A stretch of DNA of 64,000 bases from Flavobacterium sp. MedPE-SWcel (GCA_001874325.1 MPCW01000014.1:29354-93353); one strand, 5' to 3'. Numbered from the stretch's first letter, positions 42,606 to 52,047 are shown. Program-made: numbers and translations. Notes: generated from the letters alone by a model not told the origin.

Positions 42606-44150
42606 TTAAGACTTTACCTCGTTAGTTACTACTTTATAAGTAGGGTCTTCTATAATATTTACATCAATAATGGCTTCGGCATTAGATAAAAGACGCTTAC
42701 AGTCATCACTAAGGTGGCGTAAGTGTATTTTTTTGCCTGCTTTATTGTACTTTTCTGTTAAGGAGTTGATCGTTTCTATTGCTGACATATCAGAAATACG
42801 ACTTTCTTTAAAGTCAATTATAATTTCGTCAGGATCTCCGCTTATATCAAATTTATCGGTAAACACTCGTGTAGACCCAAAGAATAGCGGTCCGTAAATT
42901 TCATAATGCTTTATACCTTTATCATCTATATAATGACGTGCACGTATACGTTTTGCACTTTCCCAAGCAAATACTAATGCCGCAATAACAACCCCTATAA
43001 GCACAGCCAAGGCTAAGTTGTGTAGCCATACTGTAATAATAGCTACTAATGCACCTGTTATAATATCGTGTCGTGGCATTTTGTTGGCAATACTAAAACT
43101 TGCCCATTCAAATGTACCTATAGCCACCATTACCATTACACCTACCAATGCTGCGATGGGCACTTTGCCAATTACAGGAGCTCCAAATAATATTATTATT
43201 AATATAGTAACAGATGCTATAATACCTGCAAATCTTGCTCTTGCACCTGCTGAAAGGTTTACTAATGTTTGAGCAATCATTGGGCAACCACCCATACCAA
43301 AAAAGAAACCATTAAGCATGTTTGCACTACCTTGAGCAATACATTCTTTATTACTATTACCACGAGTACCAGTTATTTCATCTACAAGGTTTAGTGTTAA
43401 TAAACCTTCAGTAAGTCCTACAGCAGCCATAATAAGCGAGTAAGGGAATATGATTTTAAGTGTTTCTAAGTTAAAAGCAATGTCTGGTACATGAAAAGGA
43501 GGGAAACCACCACTTACAGATGCGATATCTTCTACCGTTTTAGTTTCTATACCAAAACCAAAAACGATAGCAAAAACAACAATAATGGCTACTAATGATG
43601 CTGGTACAGCTTTAGTTATTTTAGGTAATAAAACCACTATAGCTATAGTAAGTGCTACAAGTCCTCCCATTATATATAGTGCGCTACCCGTAAGCCAAGA
43701 AGACTCGCCGTTTACAACAGTTTTAAACTGTTCTAGTTGCGACATGAATATAATAACGGCTAATCCGTTTACAAAACCATACATTACAGGGTTAGGTACA
43801 AGACGTATAAACTTACCAAGTTTAAAGATACCTACTAGTATTTGTAATACCCCTGCTAACGCTACAGCTCCAAATACATACTCTATACCATGCGATTGCA
43901 TTAGCGCTATAAGTACTACTACTGTAGCACCTGCACCACCAGATACCATACCTGGTCTACCTCCAAAAATAGCAGTAACAAGCCCCATGATAAAAGCTGC
44001 ATAAAGCCCTACAAGAGGAGGGAATCCAGCTAATATAGCAAACGATAACGATTCTGGTATCATGGTCATAGCAACAGTAAGCCCTGCTAAAACCTCGTTT
44101 TTATAGTTTACTTTTTGAGAGAAATCAAATAAATTTATTATACGATTCAT
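42606..44150 (-). CDS. SulP family anion transporter with STAS domain
   Basis: The 514-residue protein has the SulP membrane core of about 10-14 helices, starting with the NEVLAGLTVAMTMIPESLSFA signature, followed by PPLVGLYAAF and a GMGGCPMIAQTLVN stretch. A C-terminal cytoplasmic STAS domain (about 415-500) contains IIIDFKESRISDMSAIETI. SulP members carry sulfate, bicarbonate or other anions; substrate is not readable here. No carbonic anhydrase gene is adjacent. A promoter with TTG-N17-TACTTTTG lies 77 bp upstream. Confidence 0.92.
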   Translation of the reverse strand: MNRIINLFDFSQKVNYKNEVLAGLTVAMTMIPESLSFAILAGFPPLVGLYAAFIMGLVTAIFGGRPGMVSGGAGATVVVLIALMQSHGIEYVFGAVALAGVLQILVGIFKLGKFIRLVPNPVMYGFVNGLAVIIFMSQLEQFKTVVNGESSWLTGSALYIMGGLVALTIAIVVLLPKITKAVPASLVAIIVVFAIVFGFGIETKTVEDIASVSGGFPPFHVPDIAFNLETLKIIFPYSLIMAAVGLTEGLLTLNLVDEITGTRGNSNKECIAQGSANMLNGFFFGMGGCPMIAQTLVNLSAGARARFAGIIASVTILIIILFGAPVIGKVPIAALVGVMVMVAIGTFEWASFSIANKMPRHDIITGALVAIITVWLHNLALAVLIGVVIAALVFAWESAKRIRARHYIDDKGIKHYEIYGPLFFGSTRVFTDKFDISGDPDEIIIDFKESRISDMSAIETINSLTEKYNKAGKKIHLRHLSDDCKRLLSNAEAIIDVNIIEDPTYKVVTNEVKS

Positions 44151-44227
44151 GAATGTTGTTGTATTTTAAATATATAGCAAGTAGCTAATTATAATAATTG
44201 TCGCGTACTTATTTTTTTAATAATCGG

Positions 44228-44255
44228 CAAAAGTAACGAATATATACTTAATCAA
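44228..44255 (-). promoter_or_regulatory. Promoter TTG-N17-TACTTTTG of the SulP gene
   Basis: On the minus strand TTG (44253-44255) precedes TACTTTTG (44228-44235) by 17 bp. The leader to the ATG would be about 70 bases, long for this window. Confidence 0.5.
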
Positions 44256-44340
44256 TAGCATAGTGTTAAAACGTTTTGATCGATTTACTGTTTATAACAT
44301 AAATTTAATGTTACTAGTTGCTGTTTCATTTTTTTAATCG

Positions 44341-44372
44341 TAATATTGCAATATAGTAATATTGCGATATAG
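44341..44372 (+). promoter_or_regulatory. Tandem operator-like repeat before the arsenic operon
   Basis: Two 16-bp units, TAATATTGCAATATAG and TAATATTGCGATATAG, follow each other directly with one mismatch and end 3 bp before the arsR ATG. The first contains the perfect 12-bp palindrome ATATTGCAATAT, and GCAATAT-AGTA-ATATTGC forms another dyad across the junction. AT-rich dyads of this kind bind ArsR/SmtB dimers, so autoregulation by ArsR is likely. Confidence 0.7.
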
Positions 44373-44375
44373 TAT

Positions 44376-44708
44376 ATGGGGATTACAAAATCAGAGAAAT
44401 TCACACAAGAGCAAAACGACCTTGCAGTTATGATAAAAGCTTTAGGGCATCCTGCTCGTATAGCAATAATAGAGTATTTGTTAAAGGTTAATACATGTAT
44501 TTGTGGAGATATTGTAGGAGAGTTACCACTAGCACAGCCTACGGTTTCTCAGCATTTAAAAGAGTTAAAAAATGCGGGTCTAATAAAAGGGAGTATAGAA
44601 GGTACTACTATTTGTTATTGCATTGACGAAAAAGGTATCGAAAAAGTAAAGTCGTTTTTTGACGGTGTGCAGTATAGTTTAGATGAAAAAAATAATAATT
44701 GTTGTTAA
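44376..44708 (+). CDS. arsR: ArsR family metalloregulator
   Basis: The 110-residue winged-helix repressor has the ArsR fold with recognition helix QPTVSQHLKELKNAGL and the wing GSIEGTTICYC. A CxC pair (C41, C43) at the start of helix 3 matches the type 1 arsenite-binding site, and two more cysteines end the chain (NNCC). Binding of As(III) would release it from DNA. The tandem repeat directly upstream is its probable operator. It heads the operon arsR-DUF6428-arsC-acr3. Confidence 0.92.
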   Translation: MGITKSEKFTQEQNDLAVMIKALGHPARIAIIEYLLKVNTCICGDIVGELPLAQPTVSQHLKELKNAGLIKGSIEGTTICYCIDEKGIEKVKSFFDGVQYSLDEKNNNCC

Positions 44709-44719
44709 AAATAGTAAAG

Positions 44720-45175
44720 ATGAAATTATCAGAAATAAAAGAACATTTGAGTACAGCCGAAGCTGTAAATTTTAGATTGGCAGATGGAAGTTATGTGCCA
44801 GAACACTTTCATGTAACAGAAGTGGGAGAAGTTCAGAAAAAGTTTATTGATTGTGGCGGTACAGTGCGTGCTGAAACAGTAGTGAACTTTCAGTTATGGG
44901 ATGCTAACGATTATGACCATAGGTTAAAACCGGCTAAACTTTTAAATATAATAAAGTTGTCTGAAGAAGTTTTAAATATTGGAGATCATGAAATTGAAGT
45001 AGAGTACCAAGGAGATACTATAGGTAAATACAATTTAGGACATGACGGTACTGACTTTATGCTAAAAGCGAAGAAAACAGATTGTTTAGCTCAAGATAGT
45101 TGCGGTGTACCTAAAGAAGAAGCGAGTAAAGAGGAAGAAGCATCATGTTGCACACCTGGTGGAGGTTGTTGTTAA
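44720..45175 (+). CDS. DUF6428 family protein with cysteine-rich tail, in the arsenic operon
   Basis: The 151-residue protein starts at MKLSEIKEHLSTAEAVNFRL, 11 bp after arsR; an upstream ATG at 44699 would overlap arsR and add seven unconserved residues. The body resembles DUF6428 proteins, which I know from arsenic loci of Bacteroidota, and has HFHVTEVGEVQKKFIDCGG. The C-terminus is unusual: seven of its last 35 residues are Cys, ending EASCCTPGGGCC, suited to binding a soft metal ion such as As(III). The role is unproven; a metallochaperone for the reductase or pump is a possibility. Confidence 0.82.
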   Translation: MKLSEIKEHLSTAEAVNFRLADGSYVPEHFHVTEVGEVQKKFIDCGGTVRAETVVNFQLWDANDYDHRLKPAKLLNIIKLSEEVLNIGDHEIEVEYQGDTIGKYNLGHDGTDFMLKAKKTDCLAQDSCGVPKEEASKEEEASCCTPGGGCC

Positions 45176-45196
45176 TAATGTAAATTTTAAACTGAG

Positions 45197-45613
45197 ATGA
45201 AGAAAGTTTTAGTATTATGTACAGGTAATAGTTGTCGTAGCCAGATAGCAGAAGGATATTTAAAACATTTTGTGGGTAATAACGCCGAAGTGTATAGCGC
45301 AGGTATAGAAACACATGGTGTAAACCCCAAAGCTATTGCGATAATGCAAGAAGATGGCATTGATATTTCTAATCATACTTCAAATAATATAGATGAATAT
45401 TCTAGTTTAGAATTTGATTATGTTATAACAGTATGTGATAATGCAAAAGAAAACTGTCCGTACTTTCCTTCACAAGCCGAACGATTTCATTATAATTTTC
45501 CTGATCCAGCTAGGGCTGAAGGAACTCTTGAAGAGGTAATGAATGAGTTTCGAGTTGTGAGAGGAATGATAAAAGAGTATTCATCTAATTTTGTACAAAC
45601 TCACTTTGCATAA
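45197..45613 (+). CDS. arsC: Arsenate reductase, low-molecular-weight phosphatase type
   Basis: The enzyme reduces arsenate to arsenite with a cysteine relay and thioredoxin-type reductant. The 138-residue protein has the phosphatase loop C8-x5-R14 (CTGNSCRS), the redox pair C80 and C87 in [10 protein letters not shown], and the DPAR motif with the catalytic Asp. This combination marks the thioredoxin-coupled (S. aureus pI258-like) ArsC and separates it from the ordinary LMW phosphatase at 47451-47915. Its stop overlaps the acr3 start (TAATG). Confidence 0.93.
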   Translation: MKKVLVLCTGNSCRSQIAEGYLKHFVGNNAEVYSAGIETHGVNPKAIAIMQEDGIDISNHTSNNIDEYSSLEFDYVITVCDNAKENCPYFPSQAERFHYNFPDPARAEGTLEEVMNEFRVVRGMIKEYSSNFVQTHFA

Positions 45614-46698
45614 TGGATATTACAACAAAAAATGACTGTAACCCTATAGAGAAACGTAAGTCGTTAGGTTTTTTAGATAGTTACCTTACTCTTTGGATAT
45701 TTCTAGCAATGGCAATAGGTATCGGTATTGGCTATTTGTTTACAGATGTAGACGATTATATTAATTCCTTTTCAGTGGGAACTACAAATATTCCGCTAGC
45801 ATTAGGGCTTATTATTATGATGTATCCACCATTAGCAAAGGTTAAGTATAGTACAATAGGGCAGGTTTTTAAAAACACAAAAATACTTGGAGCATCATTA
45901 TTGCTTAACTGGGTAATAGGGCCAATATTAATGTTTGTGTTAGCGATACTGTTTCTTAATGGTTATCCAGAGTATATGTCGGGGTTAATACTAATAGGTA
46001 TTGCGCGCTGTATTGCAATGGTGATTGTTTGGAATGAGTTAGCTGAAGGTAATAGAGAATATGCAGCAGGGCTTGTAGCGTTAAATAGTATCTTTCAAGT
46101 ACTGTTATATAGTGTATATGCTTATTTGTTTATTACAGTATTGCCACCATTTTTTGGTGTAGAAGCACTTAATGTTACTATTACTATGGGGCAAATAGCC
46201 GAGAGTGTTTTTATTTATTTAGGAATTCCGTTTCTTTTAGCAATAACATCTCGTTATGGACTTATAAAGCTAAAAGGGGAGGAATGGTATAATAAAAAGT
46301 ATCTACCGTTTATATCTCCATTTACATTAATAGCATTACTCTTTACTATTGTAGTAATGTTTAGCTTGAAAGGTAAAATGATAGTTGAAATTCCTATGGA
46401 TGTATTGCGTATAGCTATACCATTAGCCATATATTTTGCGTTAATGTTTGTAATAAGCTTTATAATAGGTAAGAAATCAGGAGCTGACTATTCGCAATCT
46501 GCGGCCATATCTTTTACGGCAGCAGGTAATAATTTTGAATTAGCTATCGCTGTGGCTATTGGAGTGTTTGGTATTAATAGTGGTCAAGCCTTTGCAGGGG
46601 TTATAGGACCATTAGTAGAAGTGCCAGCATTAATAGCGTTAGTAAATTTATCCTTCTGGATAAAAAGGAAATATTATGACAAAACGATTGAGAATTAG
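45613..46698 (+). CDS. Arsenite efflux transporter ACR3
   Basis: The 361-residue protein has about ten membrane helices and the ACR3 hallmarks: [18 protein letters not shown] at the start, the helix-4 cysteine in [12 protein letters not shown] (Cys133), which is needed for transport in the family, and [20 protein letters not shown] in helix 9. It exports As(III) using the membrane potential. It ends the operon; reductase and pump are translationally coupled. No ArsA ATPase gene is present. Confidence 0.94.
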   Translation: MDITTKNDCNPIEKRKSLGFLDSYLTLWIFLAMAIGIGIGYLFTDVDDYINSFSVGTTNIPLALGLIIMMYPPLAKVKYSTIGQVFKNTKILGASLLLNWVIGPILMFVLAILFLNGYPEYMSGLILIGIARCIAMVIVWNELAEGNREYAAGLVALNSIFQVLLYSVYAYLFITVLPPFFGVEALNVTITMGQIAESVFIYLGIPFLLAITSRYGLIKLKGEEWYNKKYLPFISPFTLIALLFTIVVMFSLKGKMIVEIPMDVLRIAIPLAIYFALMFVISFIIGKKSGADYSQSAAISFTAAGNNFELAIAVAIGVFGINSGQAFAGVIGPLVEVPALIALVNLSFWIKRKYYDKTIEN

Positions 46699-46734
46699 GG
46701 TAAATCGTTGTTTTGAAGCAAGTTGATTTCGTTG

Positions 46735-47451
46735 TTAAAACTTGTGGATAATGAAGATGCTCGGCCTGTTATGCAGGTCGGGTCTTTCCTTTTTCCACTG
46801 TGCTACTGTTTTTGTTTTAATGTACTCTGTTTCTAGTGTAATATCAGCAGCAATACACAAGTGTGTAGATGGCTGTAGAGTATTTAAAATATCTTCGATT
46901 AGCTTATTATTCCTGTATGGAGTTTCAATAAAAAGTTGCGATTGATTTTTATTGAATGATAGCTGCTCAAAGTTTTTTATAGCACTTTTCTTGTCAGACT
47001 TATCTATAGGCAAGTATCCATTAAAGGCAAAACTTTGTCCATTCATACCACTAGCCATAATAGCAAGTAGAATAGAAGAAGGACCAACTAATGGTACAAC
47101 TTGTATTCCTTTTTCATGTGCTAATTTTGCTATAGCGGCACCAGGATCAGCTACACCTGGGCAACCAGCTTCGCTCATTAAACCTACATTTTCACCTTCA
47201 AGACAAGGTTGTATAAAATCATCATGTTCTGAGGTTTCAGTACGCTTGTTTAATACTGATAACTTAAGTTCAGGTTGTTTTTTAGTAGGTAGTATAGCTT
47301 TAATAAAACGACGTGCTGTCTTTTCATTCTCAACAATATAGTGATCTATAAATTCAATAGATTTTGCAACCGTTTCAGGTAATACCTGTTTTGGGTCAGC
47401 ATCTGTTCCTAGTGGTACAGGTAGTAAGTATAGTTTACCTATTGTTGTCAT
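46735..47451 (-). CDS. RsmI-like SAM-dependent methyltransferase (tetrapyrrole methylase fold)
   Basis: The 238-residue protein has the N-terminal GKLYLLPVPLG, ENEKTARRFIK, GLMSEAGCPGVADPGA and VVPLVGPSSILLAIMASG, as in RsmI/YraL enzymes, which methylate the ribose of C1402 in 16S rRNA. It is shorter than typical RsmI (about 280) and its N-terminal glycine motif differs, so it may be a Bacteroidota paralogue with another target. It is coupled by a 1-base overlap to the phosphatase gene and lies downstream of dnaA. Confidence 0.82.
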   Translation of the reverse strand: MTTIGKLYLLPVPLGTDADPKQVLPETVAKSIEFIDHYIVENEKTARRFIKAILPTKKQPELKLSVLNKRTETSEHDDFIQPCLEGENVGLMSEAGCPGVADPGAAIAKLAHEKGIQVVPLVGPSSILLAIMASGMNGQSFAFNGYLPIDKSDKKSAIKNFEQLSFNKNQSQLFIETPYRNNKLIEDILNTLQPSTHLCIAADITLETEYIKTKTVAQWKKERPDLHNRPSIFIIHKF

Positions 47452-47915
47452 TAATGTTTTTTTAATAATTTTTCAGCAGCAATAGTACAAGCTTCATCTA
47501 GCATATCATATACTTTATTAAAACCTTCATCTCCACCAAAATAAGGATCAGGAACCTCTATTTTTTCATTAGGATACAACTCCTCCATTATTAACACTAC
47601 TTTATCTTTGGCAGTAGCGTTAGGAGCTAATTTTGCGACATTATCGTAATTAGAATTGTCCATTACGTATATATAATCAAAGGTTTCAAAATCTGAAACC
47701 TTTAATTGTCTTGCTTTTTGTTTGCTAATATCTAACCCTCTGTTTTTTGCCGTAGCTATAGATCGCTTATCAGGTTGGTTACCTACATGCCAATCACCAG
47801 TTCCGGCCGAGTCAACTTTGAATTTATTTGTAGGAAGTTTAGACTGTAGTATTCCTTCTGCCAGTGGAGAACGACAAATATTACCTAAACACACCATTAA
47901 AATTTTAACAGACAT
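47451..47915 (-). CDS. Low-molecular-weight protein-tyrosine phosphatase
   Basis: The 154-residue protein has the phosphatase loop CLGNICRSPLAEG (C10-x5-R16) and the general acid in VPDPYFGG near residue 125. It lacks the second redox cysteine pair of arsenate reductase, so dephosphorylation is the likely activity. Target proteins are unknown. It lies between dnaA and the methyltransferase gene with TAATG overlaps on both sides, so the three genes form one coupled operon. Confidence 0.92.
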   Translation of the reverse strand: MSVKILMVCLGNICRSPLAEGILQSKLPTNKFKVDSAGTGDWHVGNQPDKRSIATAKNRGLDISKQKARQLKVSDFETFDYIYVMDNSNYDNVAKLAPNATAKDKVVLIMEELYPNEKIEVPDPYFGGDEGFNKVYDMLDEACTIAAEKLLKKH

Positions 47916-49342
47916 TATACTGAAAGTTTACTATTGATATCGTCAACGAATTTTTTGAATTGTTTATCTGTAGATACTAGGTTGTCTACTGTTTTGCAAG
48001 CATGTAATACTGTAGCATGATCACGGTGTCCAATTTGTGAGCCAATGTTTGCTAATGATGACTTAGTGTATTTTTTTGCAAAAAACATAGCTAATTGTCT
48101 TGCTTGTACTACGTGACGTTTTCTAGTCTTAGATTGTAATATTTCAATATCAAGTTGGAAATAATCAGAAACTACTTTTTGTATGTAGTCTATAGATATT
48201 TCTCTCTTAACGTTCTTAACAAATTTCTCTACCACTTGTTTAGCTAACTCAATAGTAACTTCACGGTGATTGAAAGATGATTGCGCAATTAACGAAATTA
48301 TTGCACCTTCTAATTCTCGAACATTGCTTTTGATATTCTTGGCTACATATTCTATAATTTCATCTGGCATTTGTACACCATCTCTAAACAAGATGTTGTT
48401 TAGTATCGAAACTCTTGTTTCATAATCTGGTTGGTGCAATTCTGCCGAAAGTCCCCATTTAAAACGAGATAATAAACGTTGTTCTATATCCTGCATATCT
48501 ACAGGAGCTTTATCTGATGTAAGTATTACTTGTTTACCATTTTGGTGAAGGTGATTAAAGATGTGGAAAAATACATCTTGTGTACCTGTTTTACCAGAAA
48601 GGAATTGTACATCATCTATAATTAATACATCGATAAGCTGATAGAAGTGAATAAAATCATTTCGTGTATTACGTTTAACCGAGTCGATATATTGTTGTGT
48701 AAATATCTCTGCAGAAATGTAAAGTATCGTTTTCTCAGGAAACTTGTCTTTTATCTCTACCCCAATGGCATGAGCAAGGTGAGTTTTACCTAAACCTACC
48801 CCTCCAAATATTAGTAATGGGTTAAAAGATGTTCCTCCTGGTTTATTAGCGACTGCCATTCCAGCAGATCGTGCTAATCTATTAGCATCACCTTCAAAAA
48901 AGTTATCGAAACTATAATTTGCATTAAGTTGCGATTCTATTTTTAGGTTTCTTATACCAGGTATTATAAAAGGGTTTTTTAATTCTGGATTTTTATTTTG
49001 TAATGGTACATCTACCTCTTGTGGTTTTACAGGAGAACGATGTGCACTAGGTAACTGCTCTGTAAAAGGCTGTTTGTTACCATAAGTGTTTTCCATCTTA
49101 ATTTTATAAAGTAACTTCGCGCCAGCTCCAAGCTCTTTTGTTAAAGCAACTTTTAAAAGTTTTACATAGTGTTCCTCTAGCCATTCGTAAAAGAATTTAC
49201 TAGGTACTTGTATATATAATGCGTTGTCAGTAAGCTCAACAGCACGTATCGGTTCGAACCAAGTTTTGTAAGCTTGATCTTGAATATTGTCTTTTATGAA
49301 CAGTAGACAGTTTTCCCATACCGATTGCGCAGTTTTATCCAT
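47915..49342 (-). CDS. dnaA: Chromosomal replication initiator DnaA
   Basis: DnaA binds DnaA boxes at oriC and melts DNA in its ATP form. The 475-residue protein has domain I (1-80), a linker, the AAA+ domain with Walker A GGVGLGKTHLA (180-190), Walker B VLIIDDVQFL, the sensor 2 region, and domain IV with GHRDHATVLHACKTV for box recognition. It heads a three-gene operon. The 189 bp upstream are AT-rich but show no cluster of DnaA boxes, so the origin is not placed here. Confidence 0.97.
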   Translation of the reverse strand: MDKTAQSVWENCLLFIKDNIQDQAYKTWFEPIRAVELTDNALYIQVPSKFFYEWLEEHYVKLLKVALTKELGAGAKLLYKIKMENTYGNKQPFTEQLPSAHRSPVKPQEVDVPLQNKNPELKNPFIIPGIRNLKIESQLNANYSFDNFFEGDANRLARSAGMAVANKPGGTSFNPLLIFGGVGLGKTHLAHAIGVEIKDKFPEKTILYISAEIFTQQYIDSVKRNTRNDFIHFYQLIDVLIIDDVQFLSGKTGTQDVFFHIFNHLHQNGKQVILTSDKAPVDMQDIEQRLLSRFKWGLSAELHQPDYETRVSILNNILFRDGVQMPDEIIEYVAKNIKSNVRELEGAIISLIAQSSFNHREVTIELAKQVVEKFVKNVKREISIDYIQKVVSDYFQLDIEILQSKTRKRHVVQARQLAMFFAKKYTKSSLANIGSQIGHRDHATVLHACKTVDNLVSTDKQFKKFVDDINSKLSV

Positions 49343-49531
49343 AAATGCTAATTATTAAACTTTTTTATAATAGATGTCTTACAAAGGAAAAGACAGAATA
49401 TCTCTCCTCTTAGGGAGAACAAATATGTGAACAAAATTTCTTAAAAAAAAACTTTAGGATATTGATTTTTTTAAAAAAAAATCGTAAGTATTGTTTATCT
49501 AGAATTAATATAAAATTAACGTTACCAAAAC

Positions 49532-49936
49532 ATGAAAATTCATCAGTTTAAAGTTAGAGTGCGCTATGCAGAAACCGACCAAATGGGTGTGGTTTATCAC
49601 GGTAATTATGCTCAGTATTTCGAAATGGGTCGAGTAGAATGGCTTAGAGATCTGGGACTTAGCTATAAGTTTATGGAAGAGAATGGTGTTATGCTTCCAG
49701 TTGTTAGTTTATCGTTAAATTATAAAAAACCTGCGCGATATGATGATCTCTTAACAGTGAAAACAATTTTTAAAAAACAAGAGTCAGTTAAGATAGAATT
49801 TGACTACGAAATATACAATGAAAACGGGGAGTTGTTAACAATTGGTAACTCGGTTTTAGTGTTCGTAGATATGAAGACTGGTAGGCCTGTAGCGCCCCCA
49901 AATTATGTGAAAGAAAAACTTGTTTTTGATTCCTAA
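49532..49936 (+). CDS. Acyl-CoA thioesterase, YbgC / 4HBT family
   Basis: The 134-residue hot-dog-fold protein has the signature YAETDQMGVVYHGNYAQYF with the catalytic Asp (D16) and the helix GRVEWLRDLGLSY. YbgC-type enzymes hydrolyse acyl-CoA thioesters; in proteobacteria some are linked to the Tol-Pal system, but no tol genes are here. It is divergent from dnaA and transcribed alone. The substrate chain length is unknown. Confidence 0.9.
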   Translation: MKIHQFKVRVRYAETDQMGVVYHGNYAQYFEMGRVEWLRDLGLSYKFMEENGVMLPVVSLSLNYKKPARYDDLLTVKTIFKKQESVKIEFDYEIYNENGELLTIGNSVLVFVDMKTGRPVAPPNYVKEKLVFDS

Positions 49937-49980
49937 TGGTATTTAAGAAATTATGCTTTGTTGTAAAGGATAAGAAATAG

Positions 49981-50580
49981 TTATTTTATAGATATTTCGT
50001 ACAAATTAGTAAATGCTTCGAGTACCATCGGGGCATTTTTTTTGCGTGTACTAACAACTATTTCACAATCCATTTCCATTTTTTGAGAAACAATATTTAA
50101 ACTTTTCTCTTTGATTACTCGCATAACCTTATTCATGTTTTGGTAGCTAAATTTTAGAGTATATTCTAAATCAATTGTTTTTTCAACAATATCAGAAGCT
50201 TCTAATGCCATTTGTGCCGAAGTTTTATAAGCAGAGATAAGACCACCAACACCTAATTTTACGCCACCAAAATAACGAACTACTATTATTAAAACATTGG
50301 TTACATCAAACGACTGTATTTGACCATAAATAGGCATCCCTGCCGAGTTGTTTGGTTCACCATCATCATTAGCGCGATAATACTTTTTGTCTGTACCCAA
50401 TTGGAAAGCATAACACCAGTGGCGCGCCGAATGATGTTTTTTTCGCATTTCTTCTAATGCCGCTTTTACTTCATCTTCATTAGAAACAGGAAAGGCATAG
50501 CCAAAAAATTTACTATTTTTTTCTTTAAACAATGTTTCTTCTGAAGGTGCGGTAAGTGTTTTGTAAGTATCGTTTTCCAA
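49981..50580 (-). CDS. YigZ / IMPACT family protein
   Basis: The 199-residue protein has the UPF0029 (IMPACT) domain (about 15-125) with FLGYAFPV-like KFFGYAFPV, ARHWCYAFQLG, NDDGEPNNSAGMPI and VVRYFGGVKLGVGGLI, and a C-terminal DUF1949-like ferredoxin-fold part. The family is widespread; a link with translation regulation is known for eukaryotic IMPACT, while the bacterial role is unclear. It follows hisS on the same strand but behind a terminator. Confidence 0.9.
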   Translation of the reverse strand: MENDTYKTLTAPSEETLFKEKNSKFFGYAFPVSNEDEVKAALEEMRKKHHSARHWCYAFQLGTDKKYYRANDDGEPNNSAGMPIYGQIQSFDVTNVLIIVVRYFGGVKLGVGGLISAYKTSAQMALEASDIVEKTIDLEYTLKFSYQNMNKVMRVIKEKSLNIVSQKMEMDCEIVVSTRKKNAPMVLEAFTNLYEISIK

Positions 50581-50648
50581 TGTAGTAAATTATATAGCAA
50601 AGGTATTTTATTGATAAGGGAAAAACAAACGATAATGAGTACCAATAA

Positions 50649-50672
50649 AAAATCCCGCAATTGCGGGATTTT
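50649..50672 (-). terminator. Rho-independent terminator after hisS
   Basis: A perfect 24-bp palindrome (12-bp arms, AAAATCCCGCAA type) lies 5 bp past the hisS stop. Confidence 0.88.
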
Positions 50673-50676
50673 ATTA

Positions 50677-52047
50677 CTATTGAATTTCTTTTATTAATTC
50701 ATCGAGTGATAAGACTGATTGTTCTCCTGTAGTTAGGTTTTTCAAAGTAAACTGATTGTTATTCATTTCCTCTTCTCCAGTAAGTACTGTATAAGGAATT
50801 CCTCTTTTATCAGCGTGCTGAAATTGTTTCTTTAACTTAGTGGTATCAGGGTAAAGTTCTACTTTGTGCCCTAGTTTACGAAGTTCTTTAATAGCCTTCA
50901 TACTGTAAAGTGCTTCTGTATCGCCAAAGTTTATAAATAATACTTTAGTTGCTTCAGTAACTGTTTCAGGGAAAAGGCCAAGAGCTTCTATAACAAGATA
51001 TATTCTATCTAATCCGAATGATATACCTACACCGCTTACATCTTTTAACCCAAATATACCAGTTAAGTCGTCATAACGACCGCCACCACCTATAGAGCCT
51101 AATGATACCCCTTCTGGGGCAGAAACTTCAAATATGGCTCCTGTGTAATAGTTAAGACCACGTGCTAGTGTAACATCTAAATCGAGTATTGATTTATCAA
51201 GACCAGTAGCCGAAACATTATCACAAATAAAACGTAACTCTTCAATCCCTCTCATTCCTTCTTCAGATGAAGCTAGTAATTCAGAAAGTTGATTTAGTTT
51301 TTCGTTTATGTTTCCTGTAAAGTTAAATAGAGGTTGTACTTTATCTATAGCTTCAGTAGTAATACCTTTTTCAAACATTTCTTTTTTAACTCCATCTTCG
51401 CCTATTTTATCAAGTTTGTCTAGAGCAACAGTAAAATCAATTAATTTATCCTTTGCCCCAATAACCTCGGCAATACCCGAAAGTACTTTACGGTTATTAA
51501 TTTTTATAGTAACACCGTTTAGACCTAATGATGAAAATACACCATCATACAGTTGTACAAGTTCTACCTCTTGCCATAACGATTTACTGCCTACTACATC
51601 AGCATCACATTGATAAAATTCTCTATAACGACCTTTTTGTGGTCTATCTGCTCGCCATACAGGTTGTATTTGATAGCGACGAAAAGGGAATTCTATATCA
51701 TTTTGGTGTTGTACTACATAGCGTGCAAATGGTACCGTTAAATCGTATCGTAATGCCTTCTCTGATATTTGAGAAGTTAGTTTTAAACTATCTTTATTTG
51801 CTAATAACTCTTCGTTAGCCTTTTTAAGATAATCGCCTGAGTTTAGTATTTTAAAAATAAGTCGATCACCTTCTTCTCCATACTTACCCATTAGGGTATT
51901 TGAATTTTCAAATGAAGGAGTTTCAATAGGCTGAAAACCGAAAGTTTCGAAATGATGCTTTATCGTCGACATGATATATTGACGTTTAGCCACCTCTGCG
52001 GGTGAAAAATCTCTCGTACCTTTTGGAATTGCTGGTTTTTGTGCCAT
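50677..52047 (-). CDS. hisS: Histidyl-tRNA synthetase
   Basis: HisS charges tRNA-His. The 456-residue class II synthetase begins [19 protein letters not shown]; the ATG 39 bp upstream gives unconserved residues and was rejected. Motif 2 lies in [14 protein letters not shown], the histidine-A sites in [15 protein letters not shown] and the motif 3 region has GGGGRYDDL and GISFGLDRI. The C-terminal anticodon-binding domain covers about 365-456. A TATATTTG element lies 26 bp upstream. Confidence 0.96.
   Translation of the reverse strand: MAQKPAIPKGTRDFSPAEVAKRQYIMSTIKHHFETFGFQPIETPSFENSNTLMGKYGEEGDRLIFKILNSGDYLKKANEELLANKDSLKLTSQISEKALRYDLTVPFARYVVQHQNDIEFPFRRYQIQPVWRADRPQKGRYREFYQCDADVVGSKSLWQEVELVQLYDGVFSSLGLNGVTIKINNRKVLSGIAEVIGAKDKLIDFTVALDKLDKIGEDGVKKEMFEKGITTEAIDKVQPLFNFTGNINEKLNQLSELLASSEEGMRGIEELRFICDNVSATGLDKSILDLDVTLARGLNYYTGAIFEVSAPEGVSLGSIGGGGRYDDLTGIFGLKDVSGVGISFGLDRIYLVIEALGLFPETVTEATKVLFINFGDTEALYSMKAIKELRKLGHKVELYPDTTKLKKQFQHADKRGIPYTVLTGEEEMNNNQFTLKNLTTGEQSVLSLDELIKEIQ

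Noticed and set aside
43585..44004. 139-codon plus-strand frame opposite the SulP gene
   Set aside because: Antisense to a well-conserved transporter; the product is Thr/Ala/Pro-rich, as expected from a shadow of membrane-protein codons.
46743..46751. Perfect DnaA box (reverse of TTATCCACA)
   Set aside because: It lies within the last codons of the methyltransferase gene and is single, so chance is likely.
49343..49531. Possible replication origin upstream of dnaA
   Set aside because: Only one near-consensus DnaA box (TGTGAACAA at 49426-49434) and AT-rich DNA. No cluster of boxes, and the genes around are not the usual origin set.
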